Part shown: one piece after another, positions 50,301 through 62,400 of the stretch
How positions within the stretch are numbered: position 1 is the stretch's first letter
Layout: every line of letters begins with the position of its first letter
Assembly: GCA_012932865.1 (NCBI GenBank)
Contig: SAXG01000005.1
Span: forward strand, 806,001 to 870,000
DNA from: Amylostereum areolatum
Lineage: Eukaryota > Basidiomycota > Agaricomycetes > Russulales > Stereaceae
DNA: 64,000 bases
Direction of reading: 5' to 3'
Translations under genes and position numbers: made by a program
Notes under the pieces: generated by a model
Told to the model about the DNA's origin: nothing
The model's input: the letters and a program-made list of their open reading frames with translations, nothing else
Databases searched by the model: none

Positions 50301-53300
50301 CGATCGGACGACACCATCCCATCGCGCTCGGAGGAGACACGGCGCGCGCGCGAGGGCCCCGTCACCTGTGACCTCGCGCGTCAAAGGCAGAGTTGCGAAG
50401 GTTCACGTCGAGGCCAAAAACATAGGAATAATGACAGACATCTCCAGCTGGCAGGTTCCGAGCTTGAGCATAGGCATGAATCCGCTCGGGTGGGTCCCGA
50501 CGCTCGTCTCTCGTCTCTCGTCCCTCGTCCCTCCAATCCGCGCACGCGCGCGCTTCCCCCCTGCAGCGTTCGCCCTCAGGCTCCTTCCAACTTCCATCGA
50601 CCGCGGAAGGTGCCTCCGCACCGCACCCACACGCGCTGTCGCCGGTGATCGCAAGCGGCAGAACGCCCTCTCGAGGTCCGAGGACGAGGCTTCGGCTTCC
50701 CCGTCGATGATGAGGCCGGGCGACGGGAGGGGCCCTTCCCCTCCGTCGCGACCTGCCCTCTTCGGAAGGGATGATTGCGGCGGTCCTTGAAGCTTGAAGG
50801 ATCACATCTAGTGTGCGCGCACGAGCGGAATGGGCTCGGGGGAGCCGCTTCCACGTCCCTGCTCGGAACGGGTACGGGTGGGTCCTGGGCGGGCGTTGCG
50901 GGTTGCTCGCAGGGGAAGAGATAAGTATGAACTGGGGTCGTGCACGAAAGGAACGTGAACGGTGCGTGTTACGAGCGTGCGCAGGCGAAGGGCGGGAGAG
51001 GACCGGGGACGAGCTCGAGCTGAACGAAGGCGAGGATGCGAGGAGCAGGCGTGGAAATGAACGTGTGGGCGCGCGGTTGGAAGGTTGGAATCGGGAGGCG
51101 GGCTCGGGCAGTGGCCCGGGAGGATGGTCCGGAAATGAACGCGTTCGAGAAGGTCCGGCAGGAAGAGTCTAAGAGAGAGGGGACGAGGCGGGGAAGCGGG
51201 CGGTGGACCACGGTGGATGGTCGAGGACCTCCCGCCGCGTTCGTGGCTGGGACGGCCGAAACGGGCGGGGCGCACGACCCAAACGGTGACCGCCGACCGT
51301 CGCGCATGTCGGCTTTCGAAACAGAAACCGGTCTCGGTTTGTAACTCGTGTGTTCGACGTGTCGGCCGTCCCGAACGAGGGGAAGGACGCGGTGTCGACG
51401 ATCGCGAAGACGCGTCTTGTCCTCGTTGCTTCCCGCACGTGCACGTGCCACGCCGACATCCCTCCTGACGATCCTCCTCAACAATATCAACCCATCCTTG
51501 AACCTTCCCGATCCGGGTCCCATCGCGCGCACGGGCACCCTTAAACTCTATCCGCCGTCCTCAACCAGAAACGACGATGCTCCCCTCTGGACGCCGCCAC
51601 TGACCCCAAGGTACACAACGCCCGGCCATCGGTCCCCTGCCGTACACGGTCCCGCCGCTTCCCTTTCCGATACTCTACGAAGCCACCTTCTCTTCGGCTC
51701 GTCACCGCAACTAGCTCCTCATCCGTCATCGGTCCTTGACGCGCCATTGTCCCAACGTCCCCCCGTCCAGCCCAGTGACACGTTCGCTGCAATCGCGAAT
51801 GCAATATCCGTGCGCATGTAAGTAAGTGAGTATGATGGAATTACCGCGTCGAACGTCGTCCCGTGGCGTCGGCCTTCGTCCCCTCTCATCTCCGCGGTCC
51901 TCCGATATCCATCCCTTCTCCACTTTGACCCACCTTGGCCGTCCCGTCCGCGAGCGCGCCCTCGCTCTGTGCCCAGTCCAACGACATGCGCCACCGGCAA
52001 CCGTCAACGACCCTCAACGCCGCCAGGTTCCACCCCGCGTCGTCCTCGGACCGAAGCCACTCGTCCGTCGCCCCCCCCCTCCCGTCAAGCCACACGAAGC
52101 CAGCGCCACGCGTCCCCAATGTCGGCAGCGAGAAGCCTCGCTTCGCAATGATCCCAGAGTCCGCGCCAGTCCGCAGTCAGCAGTTCTGAATCTCCCCCAG
52201 AGAGTGCGCGCGCCCAACAACGTACACGTCCCTCGCTAAACGCTTTGACCGGCCCACGAACAAGGCGAGCGAGGAGCGCCCGACCGGCCCAGTTCGTCCT
52301 CCCCCTCTCCATAATCCGGCATGCGACAGCAACAGCGTGATACGACCCACCAAGACCCGCGTCCCGTCGAAGCCCGTGCGCGCGCGGTCTCGGTCCACCG
52401 AATGGCACATCGGCGCCTGCGTTCCGTCCAGCCAGCCAGTGAGAGAGCGCGAGTCCAGCTTCCAATCGCGTCCAACGTGCCCAAGAAAACATCGCTGACT
52501 TACGACGGGCCCTCGAACCTCCCACTTTGCCACCCAGGCTGTTTCGCTTCGCGCGCGGGCGTCCTCCAGAATCTCCACCTTCGTCCCCACCTCGCTCGGT
52601 CCTCAGAATTTAAAGTCGAGTATGACTGCCCCCCCCCCCCGCCCCTTCTCTTCTCTTCTTTAATCCTCCCACAAATGATCCCCGTCGGATTCGGGCTTCT
52701 CCTCGCGTCCCCCAGAGCGCGAACGCGAGCGATACCGAAACGAAGCCTCGACTTCCGAAGAGCAGGGCAGAGCACACGCACCCCGCCCTCTTTCGTTTCC
52801 AGAGTCGGTGCCGCCGTCCCTCTCCCCCACGGGGTCGACTGGACGATTCACCGCGAAAAAATCGTCGAGCCTCTATCCCTTCGTCCTTCGTCTCTCTCCC
52901 TTCCTCGCGCGCAAGGCATCGCAATAAAAGAAAAAAAAACAGGGAAAAAGATATGTCGCGTGCGCGAATATGCCGTAAGGAACTGCCCTCCCGGGTTCCT
53001 CGTGAACGCTTCCACAGACGCTTCCCTTCGCGCCCCCGCCCGATCTCGATCGACGCGCGCACCCCCGATGGGGAATAACGTTTCCCTCGAGTCGTATGTG
53101 CCCAAGTGGTCCCCGTCAAAGTGCCCCGGGACCGCCGTGGTATGACGTTGCGTTCGTCGGGGGGTGCGTCCGGGATGGGGCGAGCGGCAAAGGCAGGGGA
53201 GGCGGGGATAAGCACGGGCACGCGGAGCAAGGAGGCGGATCTGTTATTTTTTGCAGGGAGATGCGGGATCGTTTGCGGGGAATGCGGAGGGAGGGAAGGT

Positions 53301-55934
53301 GGGGGTGCTGGAGGGGGGCGGCGCGTACGCATATAACGGAGCTGGGGCGATGCGAGCACAGGCGGCGTGGAGGACTCGGCCTCCCCCTTCAGCGAGTGGA
53401 GACTGCGCTCTGGCGCGGGGGCGAGCGCGTTGCGGAGATACGGGATGAGGCAGATCGCGCTTGGGGCTCACGCACTTCCCCCCCCTCCGCGTTCGCCCGC
53501 CCGCTGGCTGGTTCCCTCCGCGCCACACGTACGTACGACGCGCCCATGGTTTTCCGGGTCCATCCTCTTTTTCTTTTCTTCGCCCAGGCAGGAGTCCCAC
53601 GTGCGAGCGCCTATCCTATCTGCGCACCGGGCGGGAATGAAAAGATTTCGAGGACGGGGCCGTATGTATGTACGCGCGCGCGGGGTTTTTTTTGCGGACG
53701 TACGTGGACGTACGCGTGTACGTACGTGTCCGATCGAGGGGAGGGGGAAGTTGGGTATTATTCTTTTTACGTCCGGGTGGGGGGTGGAGGTTACATACGA
53801 GCGATCGAGAGCCGGGGGAGGGGGAGGAGAGAGAGGTCCTGGAGGGACCGGGTGAACGACGGACGGACGGGATCGATGGGGGTCGGGTGGACGAGATAAA
53901 TAACATCGTCTTCTTTCATTCTTGCTTGCGGGTGTGGCACCTTTTTTGCGTTTTGAGGTGGTTTGGTTTGATTTATGAACGAGGGGGGTGGGAGTCCGTG
54001 GGATCGCTGTTCGACGCCCATGATCAGGGAGATAGATCCGAACGCGTCGCGCTCCACGGGGGAAGGTGCCGAGTGTATTGAGCGGGCGTGGAGGGGGGAT
54101 GCGTCTTGAGGCTGAGTTGCCGGAGGGGAGCGGGCGAAGGAGGGAAGGGATGATGGGATGGGATGGGACCGGGGACGAAGACTGGGAATGGGAATGGGAG
54201 GGAGAAGATCGGGGTTCACGTCGACGCTGGGAGGGGGTCCGGCGTAGGGCTGCGTCGCCGGGGGTGTGTGAGAGAAGGGGGGACGTCGAAGAAGGGAAAG
54301 GGCGAGCGCGCGTCTTTGGGAGGGTGGGGGGTTAGGGCGGCGGAGGGGTGTGGATGTGGGCAGTGGGAGGGTCTGGGCGATAGTCGGGGCTTTGTGGCGC
54401 ATCGCTATATTGCAGGACTCGCGGAACATCATCCACGGGCGAAGGCGTTTGGCACTGGCAGGTGGGGACGTGGACGTCAGACAAAGATGCGTTCGCGAGG
54501 GCCAGGGCGCAACAAGACTCGAGCGTTCGTTCGAACTGCGAACCGGGGTGCGTTATCCCCTCGGAGCGTTCGCGTTCAAGCTTCAAGCTTCGACGGGCGA
54601 CCGGGAGCGTTGTTTGACAGAACGGAAAGGAGCGCGCGCGCGCGCTGGAGGGAGATCCGTCGACCAAGGCTCAAGGTCAAGGGTGCAGCAGCAGCAGCAG
54701 GATGCATCGTCGTTGCCAGGCGAACGCAGAACCGGACGCGATGGACGCGAGCGCGCGCTGGGCGGTGAAAAGCCTGGGGGGGCGGACGACCATGGGGGTA
54801 GGGGGGTTTGGACGCGCGTTTGGTTCGGTTCCGAGCGGGTGGTCCGGGGGGCGAAAGTGGAACAGGGACGGTGCAGGGACGGTGGGGGGGGAAGCGGGAA
54901 TGGGGGAGAGGGCGGAGTGGATGGGGATTGTGGAGAAGAAGAGCGCAGGAAAGCGGTGGGATGGGGACGGGCTGTGGAGCTGCATAATGAACGCGGAGGC
55001 GTGTGCGCGGACAGTGAATAGAGGTGTGTACCGTGAGGGGCACCGATGGGAGGAGACGGGGTGCGGACGGGAGTTGGGACCTCGGCGGTGGAGAGGGATC
55101 GTTCCTGCGGGTCGAGCACGGGCGGGGTTGGAGTGCTTGCTACGGAGCCAATGTCAAATGTTCGGGAGCGGGGACAGGGCGAGAATGAGCATAAGTAATG
55201 CACCACTTCGGTCACAGTGAACCTGGGGGGGTAAAACAAAAAGTCAGGAATTCAACCAGCCGGGGCCGTTTTCGGTGTGACGAAGAAGGCTGGAAGAAGA
55301 GGAATAAACAATGGGGGAGGATGGGAAGAAAAGAGTTTACGCCTTTTCTCGCTTGGGATTTCACAGGAAAAATCAATGAGCGCGGTCACAGACGTCGGCG
55401 CCTTCTCGGCGCGTCGCACGCAAGGCTCGCAGTTGTGCCTCGTGCTCGCGTAACGGCCTCGTGTCTCTCGCCTCGTCCTCCCGGAGCCCTCGCGGACCCG
55501 GCCGGGGGGATAGGTCCATGGACCGCCGAGAAGCGGTCTCAACGCGAATGAGCACCCACAGGCGCCGTCATTTCGAGCGTCGGCTCCTTTGCACGACGCT
55601 TTTTGGGCGTGTGCGACCGAGGATGTGTTTTCCTTCGAGAGAATGGCGGTAGCAGACGACCCGCGAGAAAGTGAGGAGTGGGAGGCGGCGGAGGAGGCGG
55701 AGGGAATGGGCGGGGGAGAGTGAGGGAGAGTGACGGGGCTGGGCGAGAAGTCGAGAAGCGTGGCGGAGGTAAGCGAGGGCGCCGAGTGCCGGGGAAGCGG
55801 TGGTGTGACCGCCGAAAAAATAAGGGTGAATTCTTCGAAAGGAAAAGGGGAAACCCTGGAATCTGGAATCTGAAATATATTATACATAAACGAGAGGAGG
55901 GAAGGGAAGAAGAAAAACGAACGTCCCCTTCAAC
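47396..55934. other. 8.5-kb GC-rich region without supported gene
   Basis: Long overlapping ORFs occur in all frames, as expected from high GC, and none shows a recognisable domain. Composition is strongly strand-asymmetric: about 51350-53100 is C-rich on the plus strand, and about 53130-55900 is G-rich. Other items are a run of about 21 G (48947-48967), a CTGAGGC-type repeat (49450-49480), (CAG)5 near 54684 and several CGCG-rich stretches. The part next to 55935 may hold the promoter of that gene. Unrecognised lineage-specific genes cannot be excluded. Confidence 0.4.
48947..48967 (+). repeat. Poly-G run (about 21 G)
   Basis: An uninterrupted run of G. It could form a G-quadruplex and is a likely site of length error in sequencing. 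Confidence 0.8.
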
Positions 55935-57914
55935 ATGGCCCACGCGCCCGCCCTCCTCCCCGACGCCGCCGACGACCGCGTACAGCACTGGATTGCTGAA
56001 CTGTACAGCTTCGCCCTCTCCGAGCACGACGCCGCCGACGACGCCGCCCCCTCCCTCCGCGACTCCCACGTCCTCCCTCAAGACTTCAACTTCGACCCGT
56101 TCATCACCTCCCTCTCCGCCTCCAACGCCCTCCCCGAGCAGCCCCGCGACATCGACGATGCCGTTCAGCTCCTCGTGCACGAGATGAACTCCTGGCGCGC
56201 TCCCTCCGACCGCGACAAGGTACGCTCGCCGCGTTCCGCGTTCCGGTCCCCGTGCTCACTTTCTCACACCCGCCCTCAGCCGCTGCCCCCTCCGCCGCCC
56301 TCCGTGTCCACCCCGACCTCCTTCGACTTTCCCTCTCCGCCCGCCTCCCCTCGCTCCACCACCTCCTTCCTCAAGCGTCCCTCCCTCCCCTCCCTCGCCC
56401 CCGACGATGGCGAAGACGACTCGCCCGAGCGCGCTCTCATGACCTCCGCCTCCTACGCGTCTCTGCGGTCCCGCGCTTACTCCCAATGCGCGCCCCCCTC
56501 CCCCACCGCCCGCTTCCCGAAAGCGCGAGACGCGTTTCCCGAGCATCTCCACCACCCTCTCCGTTCCCCCCGCCCACTCCCGTCATCCCCCACACCGCGT
56601 TCCCCCTCCCCCCGACTCCGAGCACACCGACGACGCCCACCTCGACCTTATCCCAACTCCTACGCGACCCCCGCCCTCACCAACGGCTCTTCCCTTTCCT
56701 CCACCCCCTCGCAACTCTCCTCGACTCCCTCTCAGATCCACTTGCCCTCCCAAGTCCATCTCCCCACCTTGTCTGCTAAACCTTCCCTCCCATCCCTCAC
56801 CTCTCGACCCTCTTTCCTGGTCGAAGACGAAGTTCAGCTCACTCACCTCCACCCAACCGCCTACCTCACCCCGCACCACCCCATCGCGGAGGCCTCCCGC
56901 TGGAGCGTCGCCACCTCCGCCCAGGATTCCCCCGTCCCCGTCCCACAGCGCTCCGACAGCATACAGCGCATGATCCTCCCCGCCGTCATCAAGGTCAAGA
57001 AGGAGAAGGAGAGCAGGTCCATCCGCAAGCGCATCATGAGCACCTTCGGCATGAGCCCCAAAAAACCCTCCCCTTCCTCCTCCGCGTCCTCCAGCACTCC
57101 CACCAGCTCTTTCCCCCCCACCCCGAGCACCGCCGCCACCTTCAACCTGTTCGCCCCCTCCCCGGCCTTTCCCTCCGACGAGGTCCTCCCTCTCGCTTTC
57201 GCTCGCAATCCCGATCCTTTCGCCGCCCCGTCCCACTACCGTGAGCAGGATTCCGACGACTACGCCGCCTTCCTCGCCCGCATGCCCCACTCCCCCCGCA
57301 TCAACGACGTCCTCGACTCCAACTCGTCCTACATCACTAACTCGTACATCTCCGCCGCCTCCCCCATCACCCCCGCTCTGCCCACTCCCCCCATTCCCAT
57401 GTCCCCCTCCATGCCCCTCTCGCCCCTCGGCGACCCCGAGTTCGGTCTGCGCGTTCCCTGCGCGTTCGACCAGGACGAGACCGTGCGCGCGTCTCCCAAG
57501 AGCAAGAAAAAGGCCAACCGCATGTCCTGGGCCAGCGCGAAGAGCCGCACCATGCGCAGGCTCGTCGTCAGTGGCCTTGAGCGCGAGAGGGAGGATGTGA
57601 AGACCGCGGTCGACGTCGACACCGAGACCATGAACGATCAGGAGCGAGCCGTCAGGGCTTGGTGTGCGGTACGTTTCCTTTCCTCTGATCCTGCCTCCTC
57701 CGTGCCATTCAATCGTGTCTGACGTCTGCTTTCCTTATTGCAGGGTTTCGGCGAGGTCCGTCGCATCACGCGCACCCCCGCGGGCGCGCTCGTCGTCGAG
57801 TGGAAGCAGTCCAGCGTCGCGGACACCGTCTGTCGGCTGCAGGCGCGCGTCCAAATCCAGGGCGCCGGCAGCGTCGCGCTCTCGTGGGTCGAGGGCCGCC
57901 GGAAAGTCTTCTGA
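55935..57914 (+). CDS. Ser/Pro-rich protein with C-terminal RRM-like domain
   Basis: Exons 55935-56219, 56280-57668 and 57744-57914 give 614 aa. Intron 1 (60 nt, GTACGC to CTCAG) is in frame and could be retained, adding 20 residues; intron 2 is 75 nt. The N-terminal 95 residues are acidic and helix-like (RVQHWIAELYSFALSEHDAA). A long low-complexity Ser/Pro-rich middle follows, with a basic patch (KVKKEKESRSIRKRI). The C-terminus (ERAVRAWCAGFGEVRRI, GALVVEWKQSSVADTVCRLQ, GSVALSWVEGRR) has the spacing of the later strands and helices of an RNA-recognition motif. The first strand with RNP2 is not clear. It is likely a host RNA-binding or regulatory protein. No frame damage is seen. Confidence 0.7.
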
Positions 57915-59420
57915 GCACCGAAAGACGTGGCCCGCGCCGACGAGAGCCGGGCAGCTGTCCCCGTGGAGACGGACGGGATCTGCTTAGGCCCCACGGATGA
58001 GGATGAGCAGGCGCAGCCACGCGCCACGAGGACGCGCCCTCGCTTCGGTCGCCGGCTGGGAGGGCCAAGACGGCGACGAGGGCACGCCGAGATCGCGGTC
58101 GAGCAGAGCGGGAACGTCGCAGTCCGTGGGACTGGACGTACGCCGGTCGCGCGTCCCCCACGTCCTCCGATACCCCGTTTGTACAGATTCAGATTGCGCG
58201 CATATCGCGGAGGCAGGGCGCATCAGGCCGATCTGCCTCGTTTCGCGCTCCCCACACACATCAAACCATCCCCCCATCTTCAAACGCTCCGCACCCATCA
58301 CCATCCGCAGGGTGGGCGGGCTTCCCTTGTACGAACATCCGGACGACCCTCGCAAGTGTACCATCCCATCCGCATCATCGCATTTATCATTTGGCATATA
58401 TCCATCCGCGCATACACGCGACAAACACCCCTACGTCGGCCTCTGTGGGTCAGACGCATACATGTACATCACGCACCCCCGGCCGACGAACGCTGTATCC
58501 TTTTTGTCCCATCTTTGTATCCCCTACTCGGCGCGACGCGTTCTCAATTACCACTTTCATTCCATTCCCGCCCGAACACTCTACCGTGGAACGCCCCCGC
58601 GCCGTGCAGAGTAGCATATGCCCGCTCGCTCGTTTGTATTCTACTGCATATATCCACACGCTCCTTTCACCGACCCGTTCTGTCCCCATGCTGTATCTCC
58701 GCATGTCCCCCCGTCCTTTCTTTCGTCGCTGTACCGGACTTCCTTCTTGGGACATTGTCATCGTCGGACATCGTTTCGTGCCCCTTGTACTACCACGCTC
58801 TTTCACTCTCCCACTAGACGCTTTCCACTCTCGTTCTCCTCCGCGTTCCCCTTTTCTCGTTCCGCAGATCGATCTACACTTGCATACCACCCATCCGCCG
58901 TCGTCGTCCTTACGTTCGTCCGGGCCCACCCCACGCCTCTACGCACGCATACATCCTCCCTTCCCTACCTTCCACCCCGCTCGCATGACCCTCTTCATTC
59001 ATTCATTCACTCATTCTTTCCTGCGCACAATACGCACTCGCTCGCTCGCTTCGCTCTGCCCGCCTCGCTTGCTCGCTCTTGTCTCGCCCCGTTCGCTCCC
59101 TCCCGAATCCCGTCGTCCATCCCATCCGATCCATCTTCCAACCGAAAACCCGTCTAGTCCCCGCCGCACATCCCAGCGTGCCGCTAATGCGCCCCCCCCT
59201 TTCCTCCGCTTTCCATCCTGTTCCATATCATCTTCCGTTCGATCGTCTCCCCTCTTCCTCGCAACATTATCGTCCTCTCTCTCCCTCGGTTCCGTCCTTG
59301 TCTCTCCTGTCGCTATTTTTTTTGTTATCGTCGTCGTGGTCCTCGTACATACGTATATAGATCGAGAGAGGGGGGCGCTCCTCGTCGCGTCGCTTTTCGA
59401 CGCTTGTTTATAGTGTAATA
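57915..59420. other. Pyrimidine-rich 3' flank
   Basis: No gene supported. Strongly C/T-rich on the plus strand, continuing the bias of the upstream coding region. It may include a long 3' untranslated region. Confidence 0.4.
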
Positions 59421-62400
59421 TATGTTCTCGAATTCACGGTCGGACCGTCGAATGCGAACGCTCCTTCATGCTATTAAGCGGCGGGATTGTCGCGAGTGCA
59501 TACAATCCGTTGTACACAACTCGGTGAAGAGGCCCCCAGCTGCCTTCGCCATCCCCCAACGACGACTCCGCTCAACGTCACGCAACGCGTCAACCACCGA
59601 CGTCGGCCTTCGTCATCGAGCGGCCCGCCCGACCCACCCCACCCACACTCAAAAACTCAAATTCAGAAGGAAAAAAAAAAAAGAAGACCGCCCCGAAATC
59701 GGGATCGGCGCCGAGGGGGCGGGACGAGTCGCCAGCGGAGGGGCGCGGGGTGGATGAACGCATGATCCGCTCGTGGGTCTGGGTTGGGTTCGAGGGTGCT
59801 TGAAATTCTGCAAGGATGCGTTGGTTGAATTTGTTGCGGGGACGGGGACGGGGACGGGGACGGGGACGCCTGTATTGCGTATGATGTGTGATGGGGTACT
59901 TGCGCGTCGCGGGTGGGCTGGGATGCGTGCGTCCTCTTTCGCTTTCGAACGGGAGGTCCTTTTTTGGTTTTTTTTTGGTTTGAGGTGGGCGGGGTTCTTT
60001 ATGTTGTTTATTGGGGAGGTGGGGGCGAGTGCAGGGTGGTGTCACTGGACGTCGATATTGGACGGTGGCCGATGACCAGGTCCGAGAGGGGGTGGACTGG
60101 GGCTGGCTGCTGAGCGCGAGCTGAAGCGCTGAAGGGCCTGAGGTCTAGACTCTGGACCGGGTCGTGCGAGGGTTCGGGGAATTTTGAAAATGACAGAGTG
60201 AGAGGGTCGGGGACTCGGGGTCGTGTGCGCCCTTGCGTCCCTGCAGATGATTGTCATTGGGTCGGGCGTGACACGATACAGGAGCGGACCGTCTGGACGA
60301 TCACTTCAACGGTATGTAGTATGCGCGCGCTGTCATGTGGCATGGGATCGCTGCGACTAGTCGTTGGGACTGTCAGTGGATTGGCAGTGTCAACGAGGTT
60401 TAGTGTGGCAGCGGCGTTGTCGTCGTCGTCGTCACTTGTGGACCGAGGACCGAGATGACAGCGACTGAATGTGACAGAACGTGGAACCGGCCCAGTTCAA
60501 TCTCGGGGCGCGCCATCGTTCGGGCGGGAGGAGGCCAATAATATTAGGGAGGCGTATACGACACGACGGGCGACGGGGACCAATGGGAGGGCCGGACGAT
60601 CGTGCTCAGTTGATCCCGATTCACGACGCGCGGGATTGGGCGACGGAAGGACGACTCAGCCTCGACGGGATGTGTCCAAGTGGAGGGTGGGCATGGGGAT
60701 CCGTGTTTGGGGGGGAGGGACCAGACTCGATGTGGGATAGGTCCTCGAGTCCTCGATCACCTCTGCGATTTGTTGAAGCCGTGTCTTACCTACGTGGTCT
60801 TGCCCATTCGTTCGACGTCCAACGTCCAACTCTCGCGCAGCGCAGCTTCCGAAGTCGACGGGTGCAAACTTAGCTTCCAAGGGTCGCCGGGTTACGAGAT
60901 AGAAGGTGTCTGTGCATGATTAGCCGGTAAATGTGGTTCACTCGGTGAAGGGCGTGATTGCGAACATAGTACCAATTCAGGCGTGGGCGGGGTACTAAGC
61001 AAGTGAGCGTTCCTAGGCGCGGGTGCGCATAGTAATGCATGGGTGACGGCGGAGTTGGCCACGAAGAGCACGTATATGTGCATCATGGGTATCAGCGGCG
61101 GGGGCGAGCGGAGAGGCCGACAACGACACTTGGCATGGTGGGGAGCTGGTAGGTCGAAGGGCGACGTTGGTGCGACTCGGCTGCTAAGTAGACATCATAT
61201 ATTCAATGTTGTCTTTGTGCGGAGGGTCGTATCGCCGTCGACACCCGTCATGCAAACGACAGAAAACGACCTTGCCCAAACGAAGGCCCTATTTAGGCCC
61301 CGCCCGTCGGCTTTCTGGCGGAGGAGGATTGGAGGAGTTTGGTTCATCAGCGGTGCTAGTCAAAATGCCTCCGATCTGAGACTCAGACTCGGACGGAAGC
61401 GATGCAGGATGACGCGGTCCCGTGCTCGACCGATGACGCACGGGGACAAGGTTTCACTGGCCTTCACAAGTGAGATCATTGTGATGTCAAGCGCGTTCAT
61501 CCGTTTTTTGGGTGCCCTCGGCTTCGTCAAAAATGTACCTCGGTACGTGGACACTAGACACGCAAAATGGAGACCCTGCGATGGATTGACGGGCTTCGCT
61601 TCGACCTGAACGCGCCTTCAACCGATCGCCGCGGGGACGGGAGCCTGAGGTTGCTGTTCTGTTGGAAGGCCGACGGAGGTAAATGGAGGGAGGTGGCATG
61701 TGGGGGAGCCGTAGACGGAGGCAGATGTGGTGGACGGATAACAGCCGATCATCGATGTGGATTGGGGGGTCCACGGAATGGATCTTGTCCACCTGCTCCG
61801 GGTCTGTGCAGACACGCGATGCCGTCCCGAGAGGTCTCCGGCTACCCGTGGACCGCAGGACCTATCGTGCCACAGTCGGACGGGACGTGGGACGCGGGAT
61901 GTGCAGCGTACAGCGTGGATCCTGAACATTGGATATTGAGCAATTGTTTCCTCGACTAAGTTGGCGGCGAACAGCAAACACGACCTCATGTTCAAGGTCT
62001 CATAGTGAAGGGCGGGAGCATGGATGAAAGTCATGGAATGGGCTGTTCGCCTGCTCGAAGGCTGAAGCTTGACTGGCGTTGCCCTTGGTGGTGATAGTGG
62101 CGCAAAGACCAGTGCCAGCGTTGATGGACGAGGTTGGTGCGGAGTATAACATGTAATGCGCCACGATAGCAAGTTGTTCGTCGACTGTTGGTTTAACGGA
62201 GGAGCGTAACATTGGTCTGGGTACAGAGGGGTTCAACATGAAGGGCTCGGCCAATGTAACATCAACCCGTCCAAAAGATCTCCGACAAACCGAGAGTAGG
62301 GCATCCTGCGCGCCACGAAACTCATTGTTCGGGGAAAGCGGAACGGGGGGTGCTCGCCGTCCAACCCCTACGAGCCCGTAACCTCATGTTGGATGGCGGG

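Noticed and set aside
54500..54560. Possible tRNA B-box (GTTCGAAC-like words, also near 3490 and 42310)
   Set aside because: No matching A-box or cloverleaf; the 3490 and 42310 cases lie in the ATM1 relic and gag.
46400..55900. Many long ORFs in all six frames
   Set aside because: Expected by chance in GC-rich DNA. They overlap each other on both strands and show low-complexity Arg/Pro/Ser translations without domains.
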